Of a stretch of DNA of 7,984 nt, positions 1 to 7,984 are shown piece after piece (position 1 is the stretch's first letter; each line of letters starts with the position of its first letter). The DNA lies in the NCBI GenBank assembly GCA_026786045.1, contig JAJAYV010000236.1, forward strand, positions 1-7,984, read 5' to 3'. The translations under genes were made by a program, and so were the position numbers. The notes under the pieces were generated by a model. It was not told the origin of the DNA, made no database searches, and saw only the letters and a program-made list of their open reading frames with translations. Source of the DNA: Frankiaceae bacterium (GTDB lineage Bacteria > Actinomycetota > Actinomycetes > Mycobacteriales > SCTD01).

Positions 1-647
1 AGCAGGCAGAAGTCCAGCGCCGGGCCGGTGACCCGCTGCTTGCCCTCCCCGAAGGCCCAGGTGGAGCCGTCCGGTGCGGTGAGCTCCAGGGCCACCGGCT
101 CGGCCGGTGCGGTCAGCCCACGGTTCGCGTAGGCAAAGCCGCGGGTGCGCAGGCCGAGGTGGCAGACGTGCCGCAGCCGGTCGGTCGGCGTGCGCTCTGC
201 GCCGAGCGCGTCGACGACGTCCTGCCCGTGCGCCCAGTACTCCATGAGCCGGGCGGTGGCGAAGGACGCGGGGCTCATCGGCGGGCCGTACCAGGGCACC
301 TTCGTGCCGGCGGGGACACAGGCGAAGGCGTGCACCATTGCGTCGAAGGACACCTGCCAGTCGGCCATCAGCTCCTCCCGCGACAGCCCCCGGCGGGCGG
401 TGAGCTGGGCGGTGAGGAAGCCCTCCACGTCCTTGGCCGCCTCGGCCAGCCCGGCGAGGAACTCCTCGGGCCGGGTCGCCGCCTTGAGCGCCTCGACGTC
501 GGTGCCGGCCAGGTGCGCGACGGTGTCCCGGACGTCCCACCCCTCGGCCGGGGTGGGGGTGTCAAGGTCGGCGTCGGCGACGAGGGCGCGCAGGTCGGCC
601 TGCTCCGCGCGCAGGTCGTCGAGCAGGGCGGGGAGCGACGGCGGCAT
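1..647 (-). CDS. TIGR03084-like DinB/maleylpyruvate isomerase-fold protein (C-terminus cut off by window edge)
   Basis: 215 residues are visible, beginning MPPSLPALLDDLRAEQADLR and still open at base 1. The N-terminal part has the helical-bundle pattern of the DinB/mycothiol-dependent maleylpyruvate isomerase fold: GWDVRDTVAHLAGTD near residues 36-50 and MEYWAHGQDVVDALG at 135-149. His45, Glu136 and His140 fit the His plus ExxxH metal site known in that family, so a divalent metal centre is likely. The EYWAHGQDV segment is typical of the TIGR03084 group, whose reaction is not established. Family members are usually somewhat longer (roughly 250-270 residues from memory), so only a C-terminal piece should be missing. 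The ATG at 647 is the only possible start, because an in-frame TAA lies 12 nt upstream. There is no Shine-Dalgarno; a TAACCT box 6 nt upstream suggests a leaderless mRNA. It is divergent from the TetR gene and may be its target. The fold is clear; the function is not. Confidence 0.87.
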   Translation of the reverse strand, partial: MPPSLPALLDDLRAEQADLRALVADADLDTPTPAEGWDVRDTVAHLAGTDVEALKAATRPEEFLAGLAEAAKDVEGFLTAQLTARRGLSREELMADWQVSFDAMVHAFACVPAGTKVPWYGPPMSPASFATARLMEYWAHGQDVVDALGAERTPTDRLRHVCHLGLRTRGFAYANRGLTAPAEPVALELTAPDGSTWAFGEGKQRVTGPALDFCL

Positions 648-653
648 GCCCGC

Positions 654-659
654 AGGTTA
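654..659 (-). promoter_or_regulatory. Probable -10 box (TAACCT) of the TIGR03084-like gene
   Basis: On the minus strand TAACCT matches the actinobacterial TANNNT -10 pattern and ends 6 nt before the ATG at 647. That places the transcription start at or next to the A of the start codon, the usual geometry of a leaderless transcript. No convincing -35 hexamer is visible at 16-19 nt spacing. The box lies inside the palindrome GGTTAACC (655-662). The assignment is inferred from position and consensus only. Confidence 0.5.
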
Positions 660-686
660 ACCACGGCTCACAGCCGGCGGCTAGCC
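655..686. promoter_or_regulatory. Candidate TetR operator region with three short inverted repeats
   Basis: The 46-bp gap between divergent genes contains GGTTAACC (655-662, perfect 8-bp palindrome), CGGCT-CAC-AGCCG (664-676, 5-bp arms, 3-nt loop) and GGCTAGCC (679-686, perfect 8-bp palindrome). The outer two overlap the proposed -10 boxes of the minus- and plus-strand genes. TetR-family repressors commonly bind palindromes in their own divergent promoter region, so this is the natural site for autorepression and control of the neighbour. Which repeat is the operator cannot be told from sequence alone. Confidence 0.45.
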
Positions 687-687
687 T
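682..687 (+). promoter_or_regulatory. Probable -10 box (TAGCCT) of the TetR gene
   Basis: TAGCCT fits TANNNT and ends 6 nt before the GTG at 694, again predicting a leaderless transcript. TTAACC at 657-662 matches four of six TTGACA positions and could act as a -35, but the spacer would be 19 nt, so this is weak. The box overlaps the palindrome GGCTAGCC, so a repressor bound there would block it. Confidence 0.5.
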
Positions 688-693
688 GGGGCC

Positions 694-1284
694 GTGACCT
701 CCGCCGCCGCGCTGCCCCGTCGCGAGCAGCTGCTCGAGGCCGCGGCCCACCTGTTCGCCGACCGCGGCTTCCACGCCGTGGGCATCGACGACATCGGCGC
801 CGCGGCCGGCATCAGCGGTCCGGGGGTCTACCGCCACTTCCGCAGCAAGGGCGCGCTGCTCGAGTCGCTCTGCGACCGGGCCATGACGCGGATGCTGGAG
901 GGCGCCCGCGGCATCCCCGCCGCCCACGTCGAGCCGCACGCCGCGCTCGAGGCGCTGGTCGACCTGCACGTCGCCTTCGCGGTGCAGGAGCGCGCGCTCA
1001 TCGGCGTATGGGTACGCGAGATGCCCGCCCTGTCCGACGACGTGCGCCGCTCGCTGCGCCGCCGCATGCGGGAGTATGAGCAGCCGTGGAACGAGGTGCT
1101 GTCCCGGCTGCGCGACGACCTGGAGCCGGCCGAGGTCGCGATCGTCACCAGCTCGACGCTGGCCATGCTGAACGGCACAGCGTTCACCGCGCCGGCGGTC
1201 GAGGTCGACCGGCTGGCGCAGCTGCTGCGGCGGATGGCGCTCGCCGCGCTGCTCAGCCGCCGCTCCCCCGCCCGCCGGACGTGA
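694..1284 (+). CDS. TetR/AcrR-family transcriptional regulator
   Basis: 196 residues, a normal length for the family. The N-terminal DNA-binding domain spans about residues 9-60: helix 1 in REQLLEAAAHLFADRGF, the turn at IDDIGAAAGISGPGVYRHF, and the recognition helix with GVYRHFRSK at 44-52, a textbook TetR signature. The remaining ~135 residues form the variable helical ligand-binding/dimer domain and give no firm ligand. The SGPxVYRHF type of recognition helix recalls TetR regulators next to acyl-CoA carboxylase or fatty-acid genes in actinobacteria, which would suit an acyl-CoA effector; that is inference. The GTG at 694 is preferred because a -10 box sits 6 nt upstream and the domain starts immediately after it. 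It is divergent from the TIGR03084-like gene across a palindrome-rich gap and overlaps the downstream lipoprotein gene by 4 nt (GTGA), so the two are probably co-translated. It is probably a repressor. Confidence 0.92.
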   Translation: MTSAAALPRREQLLEAAAHLFADRGFHAVGIDDIGAAAGISGPGVYRHFRSKGALLESLCDRAMTRMLEGARGIPAAHVEPHAALEALVDLHVAFAVQERALIGVWVREMPALSDDVRRSLRRRMREYEQPWNEVLSRLRDDLEPAEVAIVTSSTLAMLNGTAFTAPAVEVDRLAQLLRRMALAALLSRRSPARRT

Positions 1285-1907
1285 GGCGCGGCGCGCTACT
1301 GGTCGCGGCGCTGCTGCTGACCGGCTGCGGCGGACTGTCCGTGCCCGAGCCGGAGGGACCCCTGACCGGCGACCGCCTGGTGACCGCGCTGCGGGACGGC
1401 GGGCTGATGCTCTACCTGCGACACACCGAGACGACCGAGGGCGGCATCGACAGCGTCTCCACGCTCGGCGATTGCGCCGCCCAGCGCGAACTGAGCGAGG
1501 CCGGTCGGCACGACGCGCACGAGATCGGCGCGGCCTTCGACGCTCTCGCCGTGCCGGTGGGGCGGGTGCTGGCCGGCCCGTTCTGCCGCACGGTCGAGAC
1601 CGCCGAGCTCGCCTTCGACGAGGTGCGCACCGACGACGCGCTGCTCGCGCTCGCCTCGACAGGGCAGTCGCAGGCCGAGCAGGACGCCGCGAAGGAGCGG
1701 GTCCGCGAGCTGCTCTCCGATGAGCCGCCGGACGGCGAGAACGTCGTTCTGGTCGGGCACATCAGCAACGTCGGCCCCGTCACCGGCACCTCCCCCGAGG
1801 AGGGCGGCACGGTCGTCTTCCGGCCGGACGGCGACGGGGGCTTCGCGCTGGTGGCAGAGGTGCCGCCGCAGGGCTGGCAGCGGCTGGCCGAGCTGCAGTC
1901 CGACTAG
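1281..1907 (+). CDS. Predicted lipoprotein of the histidine phosphatase superfamily
   Basis: 208 residues from a GTG that overlaps the TetR stop (GTGA). The start is supported by an immediate lipoprotein signal: MRRGALLVAALLLTGC has two arginines, a hydrophobic stretch and the lipobox LLTGC, making Cys16 the predicted lipid anchor, so the mature protein should sit outside the membrane. The phosphatase core follows: YLRHTE with the catalytic Arg47-His48 pair, a GDCAAQRELSEAGR segment (63-76) typical of one bacterial branch, GPFCRTVETAELAF (99-112) with the second phosphate-binding Arg103, and VLVGHISN (156-163) with the second catalytic His160. The usual RHG is RHT here. The acidic proton donor is not obvious by eye. 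All four core residues of the phosphate pocket are present, so activity is plausible; the substrate is unknown. The gene ends tail-to-tail with the thioesterase gene, their stop codons overlapping on CTAG. Confidence 0.88.
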   Translation: MRRGALLVAALLLTGCGGLSVPEPEGPLTGDRLVTALRDGGLMLYLRHTETTEGGIDSVSTLGDCAAQRELSEAGRHDAHEIGAAFDALAVPVGRVLAGPFCRTVETAELAFDEVRTDDALLALASTGQSQAEQDAAKERVRELLSDEPPDGENVVLVGHISNVGPVTGTSPEEGGTVVFRPDGDGGFALVAEVPPQGWQRLAELQSD

Positions 1908-2399
1908 GGAGCGACCGGGTCCTGGCCGCCGCCGCTGGTCGCCTGCGCGAAGTGGCTCAGCTCGACCACGACGAACAGCCCGACGGCCCGGAAGGTCACG
2001 ACCCCGTCGGGGCCGGCGCACTCGCAGGACACCCAGATCTTGCGGCCGTCGCGGCGGTCGCCCCGCCCGCGCACGACGTACGGCACGCCGGTCAGCACCG
2101 GCCTGAGGTAGTCGACCTCGAGGCGACGGGTGACGCCCGGCGCCTTGACGACGTAGAGCAGGAAGCCCAGCACGTCGTCGACGACGGTCGCCACCGCTCC
2201 GCCGTGGGCGATGCCGGGGGCGCCGCTATGCCGGTCCTCGAAGACGTGTTCGGCGACGACGTCGTCGCCGTCTCGGCGCACCTGCAGGTGGTAGCCCTGC
2301 GGGGCGTCGGGGCCGCAGCCCAGGCAGGTCGGGTAGTGCGGCGGGAGGACGTCGTCGTCGATCCGGTCGACGACCGCCCGCAGGTGCGATCGGATCTCG

Positions 2400-2407
<8 letters not shown>
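1904..2407 (-). CDS. HotDog-fold (PaaI-like) acyl-CoA thioesterase
   Basis: 167 residues, a typical single-HotDog length. The key signature GIAHGGAVATVVDDVLG (residues 65-81) carries the HGG motif on the central helix and the acidic residues Asp77/Asp78, which in PaaI/acyl-CoA thioesterases help position the water that attacks the thioester. An N-terminal CLGCGP (28-33) is the motif often found as CxxCG in this thioesterase branch. The expected activity is hydrolysis of a cytoplasmic acyl-CoA to free acid plus CoA; the chain specificity cannot be read. The GTG at 2407 lies inside the end of the dehydrogenase gene with an 8-nt overlap (GTGTCTGA) and no clear Shine-Dalgarno, so translation is probably coupled to that gene. 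The pairing suggests it relieves CoA trapping or removes a side product of the same pathway. The stop overlaps the phosphatase lipoprotein stop on the opposite strand. Confidence 0.88.
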
Positions 2408-3542
<1,135 letters not shown>

Positions 3543-3549
3543 GCGCGGC

Positions 3550-3555
3550 ATGCTA
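3550..3555 (-). promoter_or_regulatory. Probable -10 box (TAGCAT) of the dehydrogenase-thioesterase operon
   Basis: On the minus strand TAGCAT fits TANNNT and ends 7 nt before the ATG at 3542, predicting a leaderless mRNA and favouring that start over the ATG at 3551, which lies within the box. No strong -35 is seen. The box is part of GGTTAGCATGCC, which resembles the GGTTAACC palindrome near the TetR gene. Prediction from consensus only. Confidence 0.45.
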
Positions 3556-3577
3556 ACCGTCGTTCACATCGCAGGTC

Positions 3578-3583
3578 TAGGCT
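3578..3583 (+). promoter_or_regulatory. Possible -10 box (TAGGCT) of the carboxylase operon
   Basis: TAGGCT fits TANNNT in the 70-bp divergent gap and would give a leader of roughly 23 nt before the ATG at 3613, long enough to include the Shine-Dalgarno at 3604-3609. A -35 at 17-nt spacing (AACCGT) is poor. This is the best -10 candidate on this strand in the gap, but it remains weak. Confidence 0.35.
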
Positions 3584-3603
3584 CCCCCCGACCCGCTCTC
3601 CCG

Positions 3604-3609
3604 AGGAGG
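3604..3609 (+). promoter_or_regulatory. Ribosome binding site (AGGAGG) for the carboxyltransferase gene
   Basis: A full AGGAGG lies 3 nt before the ATG at 3613. It fixes this start, even though the reading frame stays open for another ~270 nt upstream on the antisense of the dehydrogenase gene. The spacing is on the short side but usable. Confidence 0.7.
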
Positions 3610-3612
3610 ACC

Positions 3613-5208
3613 ATGCCTGCGCTGGCCGACACGCTCGACCGACGGCGTCCCGAGCACGAGGCCAACCGGGCGGCCCAGCTGGCCCACCTCGAGGAGCTGG
3701 CCCGCCAGCACGAGGCGGTGCTGGCCGGCAGCGAGACGTCCGTCGCGCGCCATCGCGCCCGCGGCAAGCTGCTCCCCCGCGAGCGGATCGAGCTGCTCGT
3801 CGACCGCGACGCGCCCTTCCTCGAGCTGTCACCGCTGGCGGCCTACGGCACGAGCTTCCCGGTCGGCGCGAGCGCGGTCACCGGCATCGGCGTCGTCGAG
3901 GGCGTCGAGTGCATGCTGATCGCCAACGACCCGACCGTCCGCGGCGGCGCCACCAACCCGGTCACGGCCAAGAAGGTCGGCCGGGCGATGGAGATCGCGC
4001 GCGAGAACCGGCTGCCGCTCATCAACCTCGTCGAGTCCGGCGGCGCCGACCTGCCCACGCAGGCCGAGATCTTCATCCCCGGCGGGGCGATGTTCCGCAA
4101 CCTCACGCAGTTCAGCGCCGCCGGCATCCCCACAATCGCGCTGGTCTTCGGCAACTCAACCGCCGGCGGGGCCTACGTGCCCGGCATGTGCGACCACATC
4201 GTGATGGTGAAGGAGCGCGCCAAGGTCTTCCTCGGCGGTCCGCCGCTGGTGAAGATGGCGACCGGCGAGGACAGCGACGACGAGTCGCTCGGCGGCGCCG
4301 AGATGCACGCCCGCACCAGCGGACTGGCCGACTACCTGGCCGTCGACGAGGTCGACGCGCTGCGGCTGGGCCGCCAGGTCGTGCGCGGCCTCAACTGGCG
4401 CAAGACCGGCCCCGGCCCGTCGCGACCGGCCGACCCGCCGCTGCACGACGCGGAGGACCTGCTGGCGATCGCGTCGGCCGACCTGCGGGTGCCGTTCGAC
4501 CCACGCGACGTCCTGGCGCGGGTCGTCGACGGCTCGCGCTTCGATGAGTTCAAGCCGCTCTACGGCACCTCGCTGGTGACCGGCTGGGCGAGCATCCACG
4601 GCTACCCGGTCGGCGTGCTCGCCAACGCGCGCGGCGTGCTGTTCAGCGAGGAGTCCGAGAAGGCGGCTCAGTTCATCCAGCTCGCCAACTCCGCCGACAC
4701 CCCACTGGTCTTCCTGCAGAACACCACCGGCTACATGGTCGGCAAGCAGTACGAGCAGCGCGGCATCATCAAGGACGGCGCGAAGATGATCAACGCCGTC
4801 TCGAACAGCACCGTCCCGCACGTCACGATCGTCATGGGCGCCTCGTACGGCGCCGGCCATTACGGCATGTGCGGCCGGGCCTACGGCCCGCGCTTCCTGT
4901 TCTCCTGGCCCGGCGCGAAGTCCGCCGTCATGGGCCCGCCGCAGCTGGCCGGCGTGCTGTCGATCGTCGCCCGGCAGTCCGCCGAGTCGCGCGGCCTGCC
5001 GTACGACGAAGAGGCCGACAAGGCGATGCGCGAGATGGTGGAGGCGCAGATCGAGGGCGAGTCGCTCGCCCTCGCGAACACCGGCCGGGTCTATGACGAC
5101 GGCATCCTGGATCCCCGCGACACCCGCGACGTGCTGGGCCTGTGCCTGTCCGTCGCGCACAACGGCCCCGTGCAGGGTGCGCGCGGCTACGGCGTCTGGA
5201 GGATGTAG
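3613..5208 (+). CDS. Acyl-CoA carboxylase carboxyltransferase (beta) subunit, methylcrotonyl/geranyl-CoA class
   Basis: 531 residues, matching MCC-type beta subunits (about 530-560). It moves CO2 from carboxybiotin on the partner alpha chain to an acyl-CoA. Two crotonase-like halves are visible. The N-terminal half has RGKLLPRERIELLVD (49-63) and the oxyanion loop GNSTAGGAYVPGM (180-192). The C-terminal half has NTTGYMVGKQYEQRGIIK (370-387), the oxyanion loop GASYGAGHYGMCGRAYGPRF (409-428) and a C-terminal MVEAQIEGES (475-484). The GHYGMCGRAY signature separates it from propionyl/acetyl-CoA beta chains, which have AYGGAYDVM-type loops there. True MCC usually continues ISVMGGEQAA, whereas this protein has SAVMGPPQLAGVLS (437-450), closer to the mycobacterial AccD2-like group as I remember it, so 3-methylcrotonyl-CoA cannot be assumed. 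The start is fixed by AGGAGG. The stop shares its last base with the start of the alpha gene (TAGTG), indicating coupled translation and equal subunit supply. Confidence 0.93.
   Translation: MPALADTLDRRRPEHEANRAAQLAHLEELARQHEAVLAGSETSVARHRARGKLLPRERIELLVDRDAPFLELSPLAAYGTSFPVGASAVTGIGVVEGVECMLIANDPTVRGGATNPVTAKKVGRAMEIARENRLPLINLVESGGADLPTQAEIFIPGGAMFRNLTQFSAAGIPTIALVFGNSTAGGAYVPGMCDHIVMVKERAKVFLGGPPLVKMATGEDSDDESLGGAEMHARTSGLADYLAVDEVDALRLGRQVVRGLNWRKTGPGPSRPADPPLHDAEDLLAIASADLRVPFDPRDVLARVVDGSRFDEFKPLYGTSLVTGWASIHGYPVGVLANARGVLFSEESEKAAQFIQLANSADTPLVFLQNTTGYMVGKQYEQRGIIKDGAKMINAVSNSTVPHVTIVMGASYGAGHYGMCGRAYGPRFLFSWPGAKSAVMGPPQLAGVLSIVARQSAESRGLPYDEEADKAMREMVEAQIEGESLALANTGRVYDDGILDPRDTRDVLGLCLSVAHNGPVQGARGYGVWRM
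5198..5202 (+). promoter_or_regulatory. Ribosome binding site (GGAGG) for the biotin carboxylase gene
   Basis: GGAGG inside the last codons of the carboxyltransferase gene, 5 nt before the GTG at 5208. It decides the start at that GTG over the in-frame ATG at 5142, which has no conserved protein sequence behind it. Confidence 0.75.
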
Positions 5209-7180
5209 TGACCACGCGCCTGCTCGTCGCGAACCGGGGTGAGATCGCCCGCCGCATCTTCCGCACCTGTCGTGAGATGGGAATCGGCACGGTCGCGGTG
5301 TTCTCCGACGCCGACGCCGACGCGCCCTTCGTGTGCGAGGCCGACGCGGCGGTGCGCCTGCCGGGCAGCACCCCTGCTGACACCACCCGGCGCGGCCCCC
5401 GCGGCGGCGCCGCGGCGCTGCGCACCGGCGCCGACGCGGTGCATCCCGGCTACGGCTTCCTGTCCGAGGACGCCGGCTTCGCGCAGGCCGTGCTCGACGC
5501 CGGCCTGCTCTGGGTCGGCCCGCCCCCGTCAGCGATCGAGGCGATGGGCAGCAAGCTCGCGGCCAAGGCCCTGATGGCCGACGCCGGCGTGCCGTGCCTG
5601 CCCGGCGTCGACGCGACCGGGCTGTGCGACGACGCACTGCTGACCGCGGCCGAGGGGATCGGCTACCCGGTGCTGGTGAAGGCGAGCGCGGGCGGGGGCG
5701 GCCGCGGCATGCGGATCGTCGGCGTCGCAGCAGGTCTCGTTGACGCGGTCACCAGTGCGCAGCGCGAGGCGGCGTCGGCGTTCGGCGACGGGACGGTCTT
5801 CCTGGAGAAGTTCGTCGAGCGGCCGCGGCACGTCGAGGTGCAGGTCATGGCCGACGCCCACGGCAGCTGCGTAGCGCTGTTCGAGCGGGACTGCTCGGTG
5901 CAGCGCCGCTACCAGAAGGTGCTCGAGGAGGCCCCCTCCCCCGCCGTCGACGACGCGCTGCGCACCCGGCTCTGCGACGCCGCGGTCGCCGCCGCGAGGG
6001 CCGTCGGCTACACCGGCGCGGGCACCGTCGAGTTCGTCCTCGCGCCGGACGGCACGCCGTCCTTCCTCGAGATGAACACCCGGCTGCAGGTCGAGCACCC
6101 GGTGACCGAGCTGGTCACCGGCCTGGACCTCGTGCGGCTGCAGCTGCTCGTCGCACAGGGCCTGCCGCTCCCGCCGGAGGTCGCCGCCGCGCGCATCACG
6201 GGGCACGCGGTCGAGGCGCGCCTCTACGCCGAGGACCCGACCCGCGGCTTCCTGCCGGCCACCGGCACGCTGCACACGATCGAGATCCCCTGCGGGGAGG
6301 GTCTTCGCGTCGACAGCGGCGTCGAGTCGGGGTCGGTCGTCAGCCCGTACTACGACGCCATGCTGGCGAAGGTGATCGCTCACGGCGCGACCCGCGAGCA
6401 GGCCTCCGCCCGGCTGGCCGCAGCCCTCGCCGGCGCCCGCGTGCACGGCGTGCGCACCAACCGCGACCTGCTGGTTCGGGTGCTGCGCTCCGAGGCCTGG
6501 CTGTCCGGCGACGTCGACACCTCCTTCCTCGAGCAGCACGACCCGAAGGTCCTGGGGGCCCCGCTGGCCGACGACGACGCGGTCCGCCTGCACGCCCTGG
6601 CGGCCGCGCTCGGCGCCGCCGCCGAGCGCCGCGCGACGGCCCCGGTGCTGCCGGGTCTGCTGTCCGGCTGGCGGAACCTGCCGAGCACGCTGCAGACCAC
6701 GTCGTACGCCCTGGGCGAGCGGGAGGTGGCGGTCGGCTATGCGCACCGCCGCGGCGGGACCGTCGCGGAAGTGGACGGCCAGGCGCTGGACGACGTCGTG
6801 CTGAGGTCGGCGTCGGCCGTCGCGGTCGACCTCGAGGTCGCCGGGGTGCGACGGACATTCGCGCTGCGCACCGTCGGCGACACGACCTGGGTCGACTCGG
6901 CGCTGGGCGCGACCGCCCTGGTGGAGGTCGAGCGCTACCCGCAGCCGGGCAGCGGCCTGGCCGAGGGCGCGCTCGTCGCGCCGATGCCGGGCACGGTGGT
7001 GCGCGTCGACGTCGCCGAGGGCGACGCCGTCACGGCCGGGCAGGTCCTCGTCGTGCTCGAGGCGATGAAGATGGAGCACTCCGTCCGCGCCCCGATCGAC
7101 GGCGTCGTCGAGCAGGTCGCGGTCACCGCCGGCCAGCAGGTCGAGTCCGAGACGATGCTGGCCGTCGTGGCACCCGCCGG

Positions 7181-7184
<4 letters not shown>
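5208..7184 (+). CDS. Acyl-CoA carboxylase alpha subunit: biotin carboxylase plus biotin carrier domain
   Basis: 658 residues, the size of MCC/GCC alpha chains (about 655). It carboxylates its own biotin using ATP and bicarbonate, then feeds the beta subunit. Order of parts: biotin carboxylase N-domain (MTTRLLVANRGEIARRIF, then HPGYGFLSE 79-87); ATP-grasp with Lys158 and GGGGRGM (162-168); ERDCSVQRRYQK (226-237); FLEMNTRLQVEHPVTE (286-301) with Glu288, Asn290, Arg292 and Glu296; EARLYAEDP (336-344) with Arg338; a linker/BT-like region (~480-575) with LSGWRN; and the biotinyl domain with APMPGTV (591-597) and EAMKMEH, Lys621 being the biotinylation site. Residues of the active site are present, except that the His of the usual RRHQK is Tyr235. 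Residues 60-67 are atypical (see findings). The GTG at 5208 has GGAGG 5 nt upstream and overlaps the beta gene by 1 nt. The stop overlaps the ligase stop on the other strand (CTAG), with no terminator seen between them. Confidence 0.94.

Positions 7185-7984
<800 letters not shown>

Noticed and set aside
5142..5207. Earlier ATG start for the biotin carboxylase
   Set aside because: The extra residues are the out-of-frame end of the carboxyltransferase gene; the GTG at 5208 has a good Shine-Dalgarno and begins directly at the conserved LLVANRGEIA.

Overview
The window is very GC-rich and almost fully coding. Third codon positions are strongly G/C biased, GTG starts are common, and several genes seem to have leaderless-type promoters. 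Together with the protein families present (a mycothiol-associated DinB-like protein, a TetR regulator, and an acyl-CoA carboxylase made of a biotinylated alpha chain plus a carboxyltransferase beta chain), this points to a chromosomal segment of a high-GC actinomycete. The genus cannot be named from the sequence. I saw no mobile element, CRISPR array, RNA gene or sign of recent transfer.

Layout. (1) Bases 1-647, minus strand: the start and most of a TIGR03084-like DinB/maleylpyruvate-isomerase-fold protein that runs off the left edge. (2) Bases 648-693: a 46-bp divergent control region with two probable -10 boxes and three short palindromes. (3) Bases 694-1907, plus strand: a TetR regulator overlapping, by GTGA, a small lipoprotein of the histidine phosphatase superfamily. 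(4) Bases 1904-3542, minus strand: an LCAD-type acyl-CoA dehydrogenase followed, with an 8-nt overlap, by a HotDog thioesterase. (5) Bases 3543-3612: a second divergent control region. (6) Bases 3613-7184, plus strand: carboxyltransferase (beta) and biotin carboxylase/biotin carrier (alpha) subunits of an acyl-CoA carboxylase, overlapping by 1 nt. (7) Bases 7181-7984, minus strand: the C-terminal half of an AMP-forming acyl-CoA ligase that enters from the right edge.

Functional reading. The ligase could activate a carboxylic acid to its CoA ester, the dehydrogenase could make the 2,3-enoyl-CoA, the carboxylase could add CO2 to an acyl- or enoyl-CoA, and the thioesterase could release CoA from an intermediate. 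The carboxylase is of the methylcrotonyl/geranyl-CoA class by its beta-subunit signatures, but it lacks the usual MGGEQA-like segment of true methylcrotonyl-CoA carboxylases. No HMG-CoA lyase, enoyl-CoA hydratase or CoA-transferase gene lies inside the window. The pathway substrate is therefore open: leucine degradation, a branched or isoprenoid acid, or another acyl-CoA. The gene content recalls the mycobacterial fadE-accD-accA clusters (from memory, not searched).

Most of this is ordinary accessory metabolism. The points most worth a second look are the compact divergent control regions, the CTAG tetranucleotide being confined to gene boundaries (including two identical tail-to-tail stop overlaps), an odd segment in the biotin carboxylase, and the unresolved substrate.
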